A DNA stretch of 64,000 nt from assembly GCF_022458985.1 (NCBI RefSeq), contig NC_061776.1, forward strand, positions 1,403,575 to 1,467,574, written 5' to 3'. The notes under the pieces are model-generated. The model worked only from the letters and a program-made list of their open reading frames with translations, was not told where the DNA came from and did no database searches. Below are positions 32,236-43,789 of the stretch, in pieces. Each line of letters starts with the position of its first letter. Within the stretch, counting starts at the first letter, position 1. Made by a program: the position numbers and the translations under genes. The DNA is from Mugil cephalus. Its lineage: Eukaryota > Chordata > Actinopteri > Mugiliformes > Mugilidae.

Positions 32236-33670
32236 GACTTTTCCAAGATGGCGGCGCGGAAAGATGTGGCGACTGCTCTCTGTCCTAACCAAACGGAGTC
32301 TTTGTGTTTTTCGTCAAGTTTGTCAAATTGTTTTTGTCCGTCCTTGTCACGTCTGCAAGTCCAAAAGCGCAAATACAGCCGTGGGCGAGGCTAGCAGCTA
32401 AGCCACACAAGTCGCCGGTTCCCTCTGTCGTTCTGGCCAATGTACACTCACTGGACAACAAACTAGACTACATCAGACTATTCCACTCTACTCAACGGAC
32501 TGTTAGAGAGTGTTGTATTTTTGTATTTGTTGAAACAAGGCTAACAGCAGCGTTCCAGACGGCGCTATACAGCTCGACCCGGCTAACATGCTACCAAGCA
32601 GACAGAGCTATCATCGAGGGAGGTAAGACCTGCGGTGGTGGGCTCTGTGTCTACATCAACATTGCCTGGTATCATGATGCTGTCCTGGTCAGAAAACACT
32701 GTTCATCACCATCATTCTATCTATCAAGGGAATTTACGGCCATTCTGCTTGTGGCTGTTTATATCCCCCCCAGCTCCAACAACAACAGGAGTGAGGCACC
32801 GAATGAACTACAACACATCATTGAGCAGCAGACTCAATCTGACTATAACAGGAGAACTTAAGTGCATGTAAACACATTACTCTGATTACAATCAGAGTTC
32901 TCATTATCCGATTGAGACGCCCAGATAATGTGATTGAATCTGAGTTTTCAATCGGATAATGTGTGTGCGCATGCTCCAACTCGGACCATCTCACTGTTAT
33001 GCTAATGCCAGTATACAGACCACTGGTTAAAGTCACCCAACCAGTTAGGAAGCAGGTACGAGTGTGGCCAGAGGGGTCCTTAGAGGCACTTCAAGACTGT
33101 TTCGCCTCCACAGACTGGGACATGTTTAAACAAGCTGCCACCTACAACTGCTGAATGAGCTGAACAACTTCTTCACTCATTTTGAGGCAGACAACAACAG
33201 CCCTGCACACAAGACTCCACCCCCTCCAGGTGACCAGGTGCTGATGCTGAGTCCAGACAGTGCGAGGAGATATCTCAGCAGGATCAACACACGCAAAGCT
33301 CCAGGCCCAGACAACATACCTGTCATGTGCTGAGAGACTGTGCAGCTGAACTCACAGATGTCTTCACGGACATCTTCAGCATCTCACTGAGTCAGGCTGT
33401 TGTCCCCACCTGCTTCAAAGCCACCACCATCATCCCGGTCCTGAAGAACGCGCTCTCTCCTGCTTCAATGACTACCGTCCGGTAGCATTCACTCCCATCC
33501 TGATGAAGTGCTTCGAGCGGCTAGTCATGCATCACATCACATCACATCATCTTGTTTACAATTTTTTGTTTAGGTGCTGCACCGTAGGCCTTTGAGGATG
33601 GTAATTTCAATCCTGTATTGTGTTGCACATGACAGAATTGACAAAAAAAGTTGACTTGACTTGACTTGAG
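32236..33670 (+). pseudogene. CR1/Rex1-group LINE remnant
   Basis: A frame from 32,304 to 32,861 encodes the start of an endonuclease (VVLANVHSLDNKLDYIRLF, VETRLTAAFQ, GGGLCVYINIAW, AVYIPPSSN). A short MITE interrupts it at 32,842-32,975, after which [17 protein letters not shown] resumes. Reverse transcriptase pieces follow in broken frames (RINTRKAPGPDNIP near 33,280, then a region around 33,380-33,520). The element ends with a 3' tail of ttgacttgacttgact at 33,650-33,670. Large parts of the polymerase, including the YADD motif, are missing. Confidence 0.7.
32842..32975 (+). mobile_element. Short MITE inside the LINE
   Basis: The sequence from gactataacaggagaact through tctcattatccgattgag matches the reverse complement of 61,135-61,215. 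Internal inverted repeats (attactctgattacaatcag and tcagagttctcattatccga) give it a folded-back structure. It cuts the LINE endonuclease frame. Superfamily and exact ends are not resolved. Confidence 0.5.
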
Positions 33671-33770
33671 ATGGAGAGGCAGCCAGAAATATTAAAACAG
33701 AAACGCAAGACTACCAAGCAGACCAATCACACCTCTTGCGCTCTGTGTAGCCGCAGTGAGTAGTTATTTC

Positions 33771-33815
33771 TGGGGTCCGTCGCACAAAAGTAGGATTCAG
33801 ATATCCAGGATAGAG
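33771..33815 (+). repeat. Harbinger-type terminal fragment
   Basis: ggggtccgtcgcacaaaagt followed by aggattcagatatccaggat matches the terminal sequence at 913-960. No transposase lies next to it, so it is likely a MITE end or solo fragment. Confidence 0.45.
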
Positions 33816-33960
33816 TCCTCTGGGACTTCTGGTTGGACTGTCAATATAGCACTGTAAACACAATTGATTTGGGAAAGCGACGGATTGCAGTTATAGCCTC
33901 GATTTGGTCATGAAATGAGTAATACATGGAGCTGTCCAGTTACTTGTGGCGTGGCAGCTA

Positions 33961-34045
33961 AATCAAATCAAATCAAACTTTATTTATAGAGCACCTTTTA
34001 TGCAGAGGCATGCAACACAAAGTGCTTTACACACATAAATCAAAA
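33961..34045 (-). repeat. LINE/SINE 3' tail with TCAAA repeats
   Basis: aatcaaatcaaatcaaac followed by tttatttatagagcac is the reverse of a common fish LINE 3' end. It is directly followed by CA-rich microsatellite DNA at 34,064-34,130. Confidence 0.5.
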
Positions 34046-34063
34046 ACAATTACCCCCACACTG

Positions 34064-34130
34064 CGCACACACACACACATACACACACACAAATACACAC
34101 ATACACACACACACACACATATACACACAC
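34064..34130 (+). repeat. CA microsatellite (interrupted)
   Basis: Mostly CA dinucleotides with TA interruptions between a LINE tail and the Tx1-like ORF1 fragment. Confidence 0.85.
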
Positions 34131-34180
34131 CTGCACAGTCTCAATACTGACAATAGGGAGACATGGGATGACACTGAGGA

Positions 34181-35110
34181 TTGAGGAAGCGCTATCTTTG
34201 GGGCCATCTACTCTGGGAGGAGTCACAGGCTGAGCCACAGGGGGCACCAACATCCAGGCCCCCCGACCCTGACAGACCAGAGCCAGCCGGACTGAAGGGA
34301 CCCAGGGACAGCGCCCCCAGCAGCAGCCCAGGCACCGCTCCCAGTGTGGAGGACCCCCCTAAGGAGACACTGGAGTTACAGCTAAAAACTAAAAACATAA
34401 GAAAGGATAAAAACCCTGAAGCTAGACTTACTGGACATTTTATCAATGAGCCAGCTGGTTCCTGAACTGGAGAAGTAACAAGCATCACTTCTGAAGGACT
34501 TGTCTGTGTTAATTCAGGAGTCTGTCGGACTACTACAGACCTCAGTGGACGTGAGACATGAATCACTTTAATGGTCGCCTTACCACTGCGGAGTCTCTTG
34601 CAGGGGATAACTTTGAGCGCATAACAAGCATAAAGAAAACAATGAAGCTATTGCAAGCCCAGAACAGGTCTCTTCAAGACCGACTCAACAACCTTGAAAA
34701 CACGTCTCGTAGAGTCAACCTCTGAATAATTAACATTCCTGAAGGCAGTGAAAAGGGACGTGACCCAGCCAAGTTCATATCTGATCTGCTGATGGAAAAC
34801 CTCAACCCCAATTTTCTTTCCAAGCCAACGGAGCTCGAGAGGGCACATCGCTCCTGAGCTCCTAAACCTGGTCAGTGAGGTAGACCCAGGACTTTTGTGA
34901 CATGCTTCCATCACTTTCAGGAGAGGGAGAAAGTGCTTCGTTGGGCCGGACAACATGAGCTCAAGCACCACGGATCAACTGGAGTTTCGTATCCAGATGT
35001 CAGCGCCATCACTGCTAAGAAACAAGCTGCTTTCAACAAAATCAAGCAAGCCCTCTACCAGAAAGGAGTGAAATTAAGGCTTCATTTCTCTATTATGAGG
35101 ATGAAATGTT
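34181..35110 (+). pseudogene. Tx1-like L1 ORF1 remnant
   Basis: The first frame (34,181-34,465) is the proline- and charge-rich N-terminus of an L1-type ORF1. After a stop, a coiled-coil-like stretch with NRSLQDRLNNLENTSRRVNL is followed by a stop, then IINIPEGSEKGRDPAKFISD, the RNA-binding fold of L1 ORF1 proteins. A last block with CFHHFQEREKVLRWA and KKQAAFNKIKQALYQKGV is the C-terminal domain. Stops and shifts between these parts make it non-functional. No ORF2 follows in order. Confidence 0.65.
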
Positions 35111-35119
35111 GCATTTTAC

Positions 35120-36241
35120 AACGAGTGAGTGATGGATAAAGAGTAGGACACAGAGTGTATCACTCACACCTGGGTTTTTTCCCCCTGCATGTTCAGATGA
35201 GGCCACCACCGTCTGCTCTTGCCATGGTTTGCTGTCCCATGGACCTTCTAGTTTTCGGTCACCTTCAACGAGAATCATGGTAACCATGGAAACGGGTGCA
35301 TTAACTGCGATCACTGTATCTTGCTCCAGGAGCGATGTGCATAGTGTTGTATTCTGGTTTGTCACATTGGGGACTATGTTTAATTCAATTTATGCAATGT
35401 GCGCAGCATGGGATGTTATCGCTGTCTTATTTGTTGTGAGTATGATGGGGCATATCAGCCAAACCTCAGTTTGCATCGCACCCTGTGCTTTTCCCACTAA
35501 TTAAAAGAAGGGTATAACCTAAAACAAAAACATCAAACAGGACTACCGGCAGTCTCCAACTCAAATAAAGAAAACTAAACTAAAATAAGAAAACTCTGCC
35601 ATCAAGGTCAGAGGAAAAACCAAGGGTTAACTTATTCAAAAGAAAGAAAGCAAACCTTCCCCTGCTGCTGCTGCCCCAGAGTGAGACCTGGCCTCTCTCT
35701 CATCCTCCTTTTTACCCCCTACCTGATTGGAAATGCCTACCAGCCTATGAAGAAGGGGAGAAAGAGAGAGGAGAAACAGCAGCATTCAACACTCTAGGTG
35801 TTGAGCTACCTGGCCACACGTAACAGTAATATGTTGTTCTTTAAAATGTGGTGTGTGTTTTAAATGTTGTTCATCTGGATGACTTCTTGAGCAGGAGACA
35901 AAGTTTCATCCTGTTGGGATTGAAGACGTGGATCTGTTTGTTTTGTATAAGGGAATGGGAGGCGGAGGGATGTGGAGGGATGCTTTGATGTCCCTATATG
36001 TTTGTTGTTTTGGTTAGTTGTTTTTTTTTTGTATTTTCCCCTTTTTCCTTTGGCTCAGGAGTTACATTAGGCCTGACAGAGTTATTGCTCCTTGTTTCTT
36101 CTATGTTATGTTATCTTCTTCTTCTACTGGTTATCGGAGGACCACTCTAATTTGAGTTTTTTATGGTGCTGTCAAGTCAAAGGAACAAAGGTCCTGAACA
36201 ACACTGTTTTTTAGTTTCCTGCCTGTCTTGCCTCGTGTTTC
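35120..36241. other. No gene recognised
   Basis: About 1.1 kb of repeat-like DNA. Short frames near 35,229-35,504 look like nothing known. Part may be decayed transposon, but no motif supports a family. Confidence 0.5.
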
Positions 36242-36615
36242 TGTCATGATTAAGTCTTGTATTGTGTTTTGTATTTCCTGTTTTATTTTGTTAAGTTCTG
36301 GATTTCTTGTCTGTTCCTCATCTGTTCCTTGATTGTTCATTAGTTTCATCCCTGTTGATTATCCTGATGTGTCTCACCTGTGTCTTGTCATCTCTCAGCT
36401 TCATGTGTATTCAAAGCCATGCCTTCCCTTTCTTCCTTGTCGCGTCCTTAATGTCTTTTCCATGTTGCCACGGTCCTTGATTCCATGCCATGTCGATGAT
36501 TCTTTTTGAGTTTTGTATTTACCTGCCATATGCAGTGCTTTTAGTTAATAATTAAAAAAAAAAAAAAAAAAAAAAACTTTTATCTGTGCCTCTCACTCAA
36601 TAAACTTTATTGACA
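36242..36615 (+). mobile_element. LTR-related sequence
   Basis: It starts TGTCATG and ends TTGACA, and its middle follows the solo LTR at 58,819-59,237 (ttttgttaag, gtctcacctgtgtcttgtca, catgccttccctttcttcc). An A-run at 36,552-36,575 interrupts the 3' part. A target-site duplication was not found. Confidence 0.55.
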
Positions 36616-36649
36616 ATTTCAACATCTTTTGCTGACGCAGGCACCTCTT

Positions 36650-39390
36650 TAAGGCAGATGGATTTTGCTTTAACAAGTCAGGAGTACAGCTGCTAAGCTC
36701 CAACATTTTTTATTCTCTGTGTCACACACCAGCAGGAAAAGCCAAAACAACAGATAAGACGGCGCTCTGTTGAGGGCAAGGAGATAAGGACTGACCCCAC
36801 TTCTGGATTTCACTGACAGGATGGCCACAAGCATAGTCGTTCTCAATATCAGATCACTAGCCCCTAAATCTCTGTTAGTGAGTGATAATATTGACCTATA
36901 ATCTAGACTTATCACTTCTTAGTGAAACATGGCTGGCTGAATGTAGCTGTGCTACCATTCTCAATGAGGCAGCACTAACAAATTTCAGTTTTATGAACAA
37001 GTGTTGAAGTGGGAAGAAGGGTGGTGGAGTTGCTGCATTTTAAAAATCAATAATTCAGTGCAAGGAAACTTCATTTCATGATTTTAGCTCTTTTGAATAT
37101 CTCTGTTTTTTTTGTTTGTTTGTTTTTTTTGTTTTTGTTTTTTAGTAAAGGGGGATCGAAAGGTTATTTTTATAATCATTTATAGACCACCAAAAAACCC
37201 AGGAAAATTCTTTGATGAGTTTGCTGAACTGCTGTCAGTTTTCTGTACTGACTACAACTTTTTTATTATAACAGGGGATTTTAACATTCACATAGACAAT
37301 AACATGGACACAAATGCCAAAGAACTTTGTTCTATACTTGACACTTTTGGCCTCTTCAAACATGTGAAAGGATCCACACAGACTCGAGGCCACACTCTGG
37401 ATCTGGTTATCTCAAAAGGTTTTGACATTTCTTCTGTTGATATTAAGGACTTGGCTCTTTCTGATAATTTCGGTGTGTTCTTTGACTTACAGATCGCTCC
37501 CAACATTCAGTTGACCTCTGTGTCTGTTAGAAAAAGGTACATAAATGAAAATGTCAGTGCTAAGTTTATGGAGACTACAGCTATGTTACCAACCGTGAGT
37601 GGAGAGACAGTTGATGAACTCTTGGGTAATTTCAACTCAAAATCTCACATGTCATAGATACTGTTGCACCTACCAAAACTAAGATGACCTCCAGTAGACA
37701 GAAAACACCATGGAGGAACACTATGACAGTAAAGGCTTTGAAAACAGAATGCAGGAAAGCGATGAGTTTGCCTCCTGTTTCAATGAAACAAATCTAATCT
37801 ATATCAGTGGACTAAATATCAGTGGATCAGTAAAATAATAAAATGATGCAATGCTTGAAACCACCTAGGAATAAATCAACTATGATGTCAGAATTTAATA
37901 CAGTTGACCAAAAAACAGTTCAGCATCTTAAACCATCGACATGCTGTTTTGACACGGTGCCATCTGACTTTTTTAAAACTATCATAAGCTCTGTCCAAAC
38001 AGATCTTCAGAAAATAATAAATTATTCATATAAAAGAGAAGGCTGGATGCTTCAATTTTAACCAACTATAGACCTATCTCAAATCTTCCTTTTAAAGCCA
38101 AGATCGTTGAGAAAGTGGTTTTTAATCAACTCAGCAACTTCTTGCACTCCAGTGGACTCTTTGATAAATTTCAATCAGGCTTCCGACCTCACCACAGTAC
38201 AGAAAAGGCTCTTATTAGAGTGTTAAATGACATAAGGTTGAACACTGACTCAAGGTGTCAGTTCTGGTCTTGCTGGATCTCAGTGCTGCGTTTTAAACTG
38301 TGGATCACAGTATACTGCTGAACAGATTGGAAACCTGGGCATGACTCAGCAGAATAGCCCTAGAATGGTTCAGGTCCTACTTGGAGGAGCAGAGTTATTT
38401 TGTGACCACTGGAAATGATCAATCCGACCAAGTGGCTGTGACATATGGAGTTCCTCAGGGGTCAGTCCTTGGACCCCTACTGTTCAGCCTATATATGCTG
38501 CCTTTGGGTCAAATTCTGCAACATTCTAATGTCAACTATCATAGTTATGCAGATGACACTCAGATATATCTCGCACTGTCTCCAGATGACTCCAATAGAG
38601 TCATTGTGTCACTGCTTAGAGCAAGTCAAAAATTGGATGAACCAAAATTTCCTTCAGTTAAACCAAGATAAAACTGGAGACATTGTTTTTGGCAACAAAG
38701 ACAAGAGGGTTATTGTCAGTAAATACCTTGAGTCACTGTCTGTAGAAACTAAAGACCAAGTCAGGAACCTCGGCGTGCTGATAGACTCAGATCTGACATT
38801 CAACATTCATATCAAATCAGTCACCAAGCAGCCTGTTATCCACTTAAGAACATATCCAGAATTAAAGGCTTTATGTCCCAAACAAATCAGGAGAAACTGA
38901 TTCATGCGTTCATCTCCAATAGACTCAACTACTGTAACGGTCTTCTGACTGGACTCCCCCAAAAAAGTATTAAACAGCTACAGCTCATTCAAAATGCTGC
39001 AGCTCAAGTTTTAACCAGAACAAAGAGATCAGAGCATATCACCCCAGTTCTCAACTCTTTACATTGGCTCCCAGTCAGCTACAGAATAGATTTTAAAGTT
39101 CTGCTACTGGTTTACAAATCACTGAATCGCTTAGGCCCAGAATACATGAATGACATGTTAGCAGAGTATAAACCCAGTAGAGCTCTGAGATCTACTGACT
39201 CAGGTCAGATAGTGGAGCACAGAGTTCAAACCAGACATGGTGAAGCAGCATTTTGCTGTTATGCTGCACACAACTGGAACAAACTACCAACTCAAATCAG
39301 CCCCAACTGTGAGCACCTTTAAATCCTGGTTAAAAACATTTCTATTGGCTTCCGGTTATGGCAGCTTGGTGAGCAGTCGGGTCAACTCAG
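36650..39390 (+). pseudogene. Degenerate second L2-like LINE, ORF2
   Basis: Endonuclease start near 36,830 (SIVVLNIRSLAPKSLLVSD) is broken by stops. The endonuclease end (37,112-37,657) has YRPP, GDFNIHIDN and a changed SDN where SDH is expected. A T-rich insertion precedes it at about 37,105-37,145. Reverse transcriptase pieces are at 38,115-38,321 (SGFRPHHSTEKALI; motif A damaged), 38,381-38,671 ([10 protein letters not shown] and SYADDTQIY) and 38,873-39,322 (RLNYCNGLLTGLP, HWLPVSYRIDFK). It is a more decayed relative of the 7-12 kb element, with a lost catalytic His and several frame breaks. Confidence 0.75.
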
Positions 39391-39529
39391 TCCTCCGGCA
39401 TATTTTGAGATTTAACTACAAGTAAGGCCCTTTTGATAACTTTTGGGAAACAGACTTTCACTAGGGGAACACAATGTTGGCGCCAAGAGTCTTTGGACCA
39501 GGACACCAGGAAAAAAAATCGAATCAGTC

Positions 39530-40590
39530 TAAGACGGTGGTTCCCAAACTTTTTGTGCCTAAGGCACACAAAAAGACAAAAAAAAAAATTTCAAGGCACA
39601 CCTTTTGTGCAAAATAGCCTTATCTCATATCATCTGTAAAGTTCATAATTATTTACTAATGACAAATAAGATGTGAAAAAGACAACTATATTACTCATGA
39701 AATGTTTATTAACAAAATATTTCAAAGAAAATTTTGTATCAAACTGGGCTTCATCAAACACATCCATTTAAACCAGACAGGTGAGTCAAAGGAAACAGAA
39801 ATTCAGCAGAGAACTGTGATATGATGATATGATCCTTTTATTGTCACTGTCCATGAGAAAGCTGAAAGATAAATTATAACTCTTACATTTAGAATCAGCC
39901 TTGCCTGTGCTTTTGTAAATATTCTGCCTACTAACAAATTAGTGGGACACGTGTGCCTGTCGGGGTGCACAGATTTTTTTAATCCTTGGTGGCACTGAGG
40001 AGAGGGCCACTTGCAAGTCCTGCTCAACAGAGAGCCGTGACCTGGTTTTGCTCTACATGTAAACAAGAGTGGAGAACGCCAACTCACAAAGGCAGGTGGT
40101 GGGGAAATTAAGAAGTTGGTCAATAGCATGGTGGGAGATGGTTGGATATTCTGATGCACAAAGCAACCAAAACTGATCGAGTGTGATCTCAATTTGAGTT
40201 TCAGCGTGCGGTCTGCACGGAGCTCTACGCTCTCCTCTCTCCTCTCTCTCCTTCATTTTCCAAGTGCCTCTTCAGCTTGCTTGGAACCATATAAGCATTA
40301 GCTAACTTCTACCGACAGAGGACGCACTCCGGCTGAGGACAGTTGACATCCCAAGGTCCAACCGAAGCCATAAGACAGGTAACTTTCCTGATACTGTCTG
40401 CTGACAGTTTTTTTCCTCTTTTCTTTCGGTGGGTTGTCGGCAGTTTCGGCACTGGTGGTTGTTGGTTTGCACCGCACAAGAAAGCGCTCCATTTTCCCAC
40501 TCTTTATCTGTTTTAATGTTGTGCTGACCTACAGCCTTTGATGTGTCACACTCATACAAGTCCCACCTGCGCAACTGCGCAGTGAAATGG
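39530..40590 (-). mobile_element. Internally deleted hAT element (ZBED5/SCAND3-like)
   Basis: One end has gtggttcccaaactttttgtg (39,538-39,558), typical of Charlie-like hAT termini. On the minus strand an N-terminal piece with ERFLVRCKP, RKKTVSRQYQESYLSYGF and a BED-like CVLC...LKRHLENE (40,492-40,255) is followed almost at once by the C-terminal piece CASEYPTISHHAID, CELAFSTL, LQVALSSVPPRI (40,190-39,960). The catalytic middle is absent, so this is a non-autonomous deletion derivative. Confidence 0.65.
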
Positions 40591-40599
40591 GGGTTCTCT

Positions 40600-41140
40600 T
40601 TGAGGATTTAAAAAAAAAAAACACTGGTCTAAGAGACTCTAAAGCGCAGACCCCAGATAGCAGCAAGCTAAAGCTAGCAATGGATGCCAGCAGCACGTTA
40701 CATACATCAGGTCCGCCTGCTTGGTTCCCCACCAAAGTGCAAAAGTTCGCAGAAACAATTCAAACCTCCATTACGACCCGACTACACCAAGTGGACGCCA
40801 CTCTGGAAAAGATAAAAGTAAAACCATTCACACGACAAACACAAGAGTCACCGCATTGGAAGCCAAGAGCTCTGAATACGAAGCCACCATTGTAGACCTG
40901 CACCAGGGGTTGACAGAGCTGGAGCGACAGCAGCAAAAAGAAGTGATGGAGCTCAAAGACAAACTCGACGACTATGAAAACAGACAATGGCGCAAAAATC
41001 TGAGAGCTGTGGGATTCCCACTGGGAGTAGAAGGGACTAACGCTGTGGACTTTTTGGAAAAATGGCTACTGGAGATTCTGGGACTCTCTGGCCCGATAGA
41101 GACATGCATCACAGAGCCTAACTGTAACAGATTGAAGTGA
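40600..41140 (+). pseudogene. Tx1-like L1 ORF1 fragment
   Basis: Two overlapping frames (a shift near 40,830) give a coiled-coil region (ITTRLHQVDATLEKIKV, then VTALEAKSSEYEATIVDLHQ, QQQKEVMELKDKLDDYENRQ) followed by NLRAVGFPLGVEGTNAVDFL, the start of the L1 ORF1 RNA-binding fold. It stops at 41,140 where LTR-retrotransposon sequence begins. Confidence 0.65.
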
Positions 41141-41790
41141 ATTAAGGCAGTTAGTTGCTGGGTTAGGTTTTGGTTGACCAACACCTTTTTGAATGTGTTT
41201 ACTGAGCCAAGCGGCACCTGACGTGTGTGTGTCTGTTACCCGAAGTAAAGTGTGTTCTGAAGCCATGCTCGGCCTGATTCTTTTCTCTCGCACAAAATAC
41301 TACAAATGGCGGAGAGGATTTTAAATGAAACCACTGCTTGAATGGACTGAAAAAGTCACCGTACACTGGTCGTAGTCGAGGAAACTGAGTTATTTTCTCT
41401 CTCTTTTTTTTCTTTGCTGAGGCACCAGGCACGAGTCGGACTAGCAGTAAGCAGCGGAAAGATCTGCCATGGCTGTGCAAATCGGACGTGTGGATGAATA
41501 CAATGACGCAAAGGAGGATTTCGAGTCTCTGGAACGTTTGGAGCAATGGATGCTGGCAAATTAAGCCAAGGGTGAAAAGAAGGTGTGCGTGTTTCTCTCA
41601 GTGATTGGGGCTGATGCTTATAAGCTGCCAAAGAATCTGGTGTCGCCGACAGTACCGAGTACTATGCAGTATCCTGATCTGGTGAGAGTACTGAGCATGC
41701 ATCACAAGTCAGCACCGATCGTAATCGTGGAACGATTTCGTTTCCAGAAGCGTAACCAGGAAATGATGAAACTGTCTCTGAGTATGTAGA
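41141..41790 (+). pseudogene. Gypsy-type retrotransposon: LTR end, primer site and gag fragment
   Basis: A probable LTR end runs to about 41,302, followed by a tggcggagagga primer-site-like sequence. A gag start at 41,468 (MAVQIGRVDEYNDAKEDF) is broken by a TAA near 41,562. The frame continues with KKVCVFLSVIGADAYKL and LVRVLSMHHKSAP, typical of fish Ty3/Gypsy gag capsid. The element is cut off near 41,790 by a Penelope fragment. Pol and the second LTR are not in the window. Confidence 0.6.
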
Positions 41791-42055
41791 GATTGGCCAC
41801 GATCGGTGACACTGGGGACCCCATCGCACAGCTGTGTTTTTGCCTATAGAAACCTCCATTAAACTGAAAATAGGTGGTGGTCAGGCACAGGTCGAGTAAT
41901 ACACAGACTTGTTCTGGGGAGAGGTTGGTTCTTGAGGTCAAGGTGTTGTCCTTTTGTATTCTTTTCCTTACTACATCCCTGGCTTCTCTCGTGGGAATGC
42001 AGGTGAACAGTGAGGTGACATCATAGGACCTGATGGTTTCTTCTGGATCACAAAG
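41780..42055 (-). pseudogene. Penelope-like reverse transcriptase fragment
   Basis: On the minus strand SYDVTSLFTCIPTREA (motif A region) is followed by LTSRTNLSPEQVCVLLDLC and then FQFNGGFYRQKHSCAMGSPV and SPIVANLYI (motif B region), a signature of Penelope-like elements. Only about 90 codons remain; the YADD block and GIY-YIG domain are absent. Confidence 0.7.
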
Positions 42056-42136
42056 GTTTTAGTCGCTCCACATGCACGTCTCTCGTCTGCAGCACGGTAC
42101 AATGAGGCAGCAGCAGCATTACCTCAACAACCCAAA

Positions 42137-42152
42137 GGCACTTTTAAGAGCC
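42137..42152 (+). other. Histone-type 3' stem-loop, copy 1
   Basis: GGCACTTTTAAGAGCC preceded by caacccaaa and followed by aca closely matches the replication-dependent histone mRNA 3' stem-loop, with one A-A mismatch in the six-pair stem. The surrounding 200 bases are repeated at 42,945-43,150. No histone reading frame was found just upstream. Confidence 0.55.
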
Positions 42153-42957
42153 ACATCTCTAGGACAACGCCGTGCCACTTTTGTGGCCTGTTTCATGTGT
42201 TTGTGTAATGTGCTCAGAGCGTTGATAATCATTCTGATTATGTGTGTTGGTTAAATGAAAATAAAGTGAACTAAATGCATTCCTTTTGTCTTTGCTGTCC
42301 AGGCTCTCATTTCATTGTCGCTAGAAATGTCCGCATTTATTGAATGCCGTCAGATATTATTTTGATATCGTTTTTATTTATATTATTATTATTGTAGAAA
42401 TGTCAGTCTTTAGTCCATGACCCCTGACCTCAGACCCCACCCACCTCCGTCCCCAGCTCCTCCCACTGTCGTAAAGCATTGACTGTATGTACTAGTCGTA
42501 AAGCGGCTTTTCTTTCCTTTCTCCTCTGAGTCCTCTCCAGGTCAGGTATGTTGTCTCTCTGTCCTGCTAGTGTTTTGTGAGCTAATGTCTTACTTTGCTT
42601 ACATGAAGCACATCGTTTATATATTAATGCAATGGTTTTGAATGGTTTCAATCATTAAACGCAAGAATATGAAAACGATCTAATTTGTGAGTTAAAACTA
42701 GCCGTGTCTGGTAACTTTCGTGTAAGTAGTTTAAGCCACCTACGGGTAATCTGCGGTGCCTGCACGACATGCGGTAACACAATGTCTCATTACGCTGCTT
42801 TAAACAAAAAAACGTGATCTGCTTGTGTTTTTTCAATCAAACCTTTCTGCATAAAAACAAACCCAGCTAGAGCACTAAAGATTTGCCTCTGTTCTTCTTG
42901 TAGTTGCTGTCAAACCATCTCCTGACCTCTGACCCTGAATCACCTCACCAACCCAAA

Positions 42958-42973
42958 GGCACTTTTAAGAGCC
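42958..42973 (+). other. Histone-type 3' stem-loop, copy 2
   Basis: The same 16-base stem-loop with the same mismatch and the same flanks, 821 bases downstream of copy 1. An aataaa signal follows both copies (near 42,262 and 43,091), so the pair may be histone 3' ends with both processing signals, or repeats derived from one. Confidence 0.55.
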
Positions 42974-43235
42974 ACATCTCTAGGACCACGCCGTGCCACT
43001 TTTGTGGCCTGTTTCATGTGTTTCATGTGATTGTGTAATGTGCTCAGAACATTGATAATCATTCTGATTATGTGTGTTGGTTTAAATGAAAATAAAGTGA
43101 ACTAAATGCATTTCTTTTGTCTTTACTGTCCAGGCTCTCATTTCATTGTGCCTCATATTTGTTTATAATAGTCTTATATCCACAACACCTCATTTGCACT
43201 AATTTACCTAAAGCTGACAAATAACACCTATGATA

Positions 43236-43777
43236 TTAGTATTGTGCATATGGGGTAAAGATGCCAGACTCAGGACTTAGTTCATTGCACCTTTTAATTA
43301 CTCATAGTAACTTATATCTGTTAATAATAGTGTCATATTCTTGGCACTTTACTTAGCGCTGACAAATAGCACTTATGATATTGCATAGCTGTTTATAACA
43401 GTGTGCTGTAGGGAGATGTATACATTATTATAACTTTATTATATATACTTATAACTACAGATATAAAGCACTATAGGCGAAGTCAAAACTCATTATGCAT
43501 CACTATACACATTTAGCAAAGCAAAGTAGTTATGATGCATCATAACATTAACAAGTAACTAGGCAGATATTGACATATTTATAATGCACTATTCAGATTA
43601 AAATTATAATCATACATAACCAGTTGTCATAATGCATCATGAAGTTGGTTATGACGACTTGTGAATATGTATAGATGGTAATAATGACCATTACAATGCT
43701 TTATAGACACCTTATAAAATATTATGAGTGCATTCATAGGGCATTATAAATACAACCTTCATAGAAAGTGTTACCAA
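43236..43777 (-). mobile_element. MITE-like element, inverted copy of 20,976-21,520
   Basis: The reverse complement follows the intronic element at 20,976-21,520 from the taacactttctat end to the gcatatggggtaaagatgcc end. Its outer end at 43,765-43,777 reads gaaagtgttacca. Non-coding. Confidence 0.65.
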
Positions 43778-43789
43778 ACTCTGTAGTGG

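Noticed and set aside
32236..32305. CpG-rich promoter of a host gene (aagatggcggcgcgg)
   Set aside because: The sequence leads straight into LINE endonuclease coding DNA and is best explained as the LINE 5' region.
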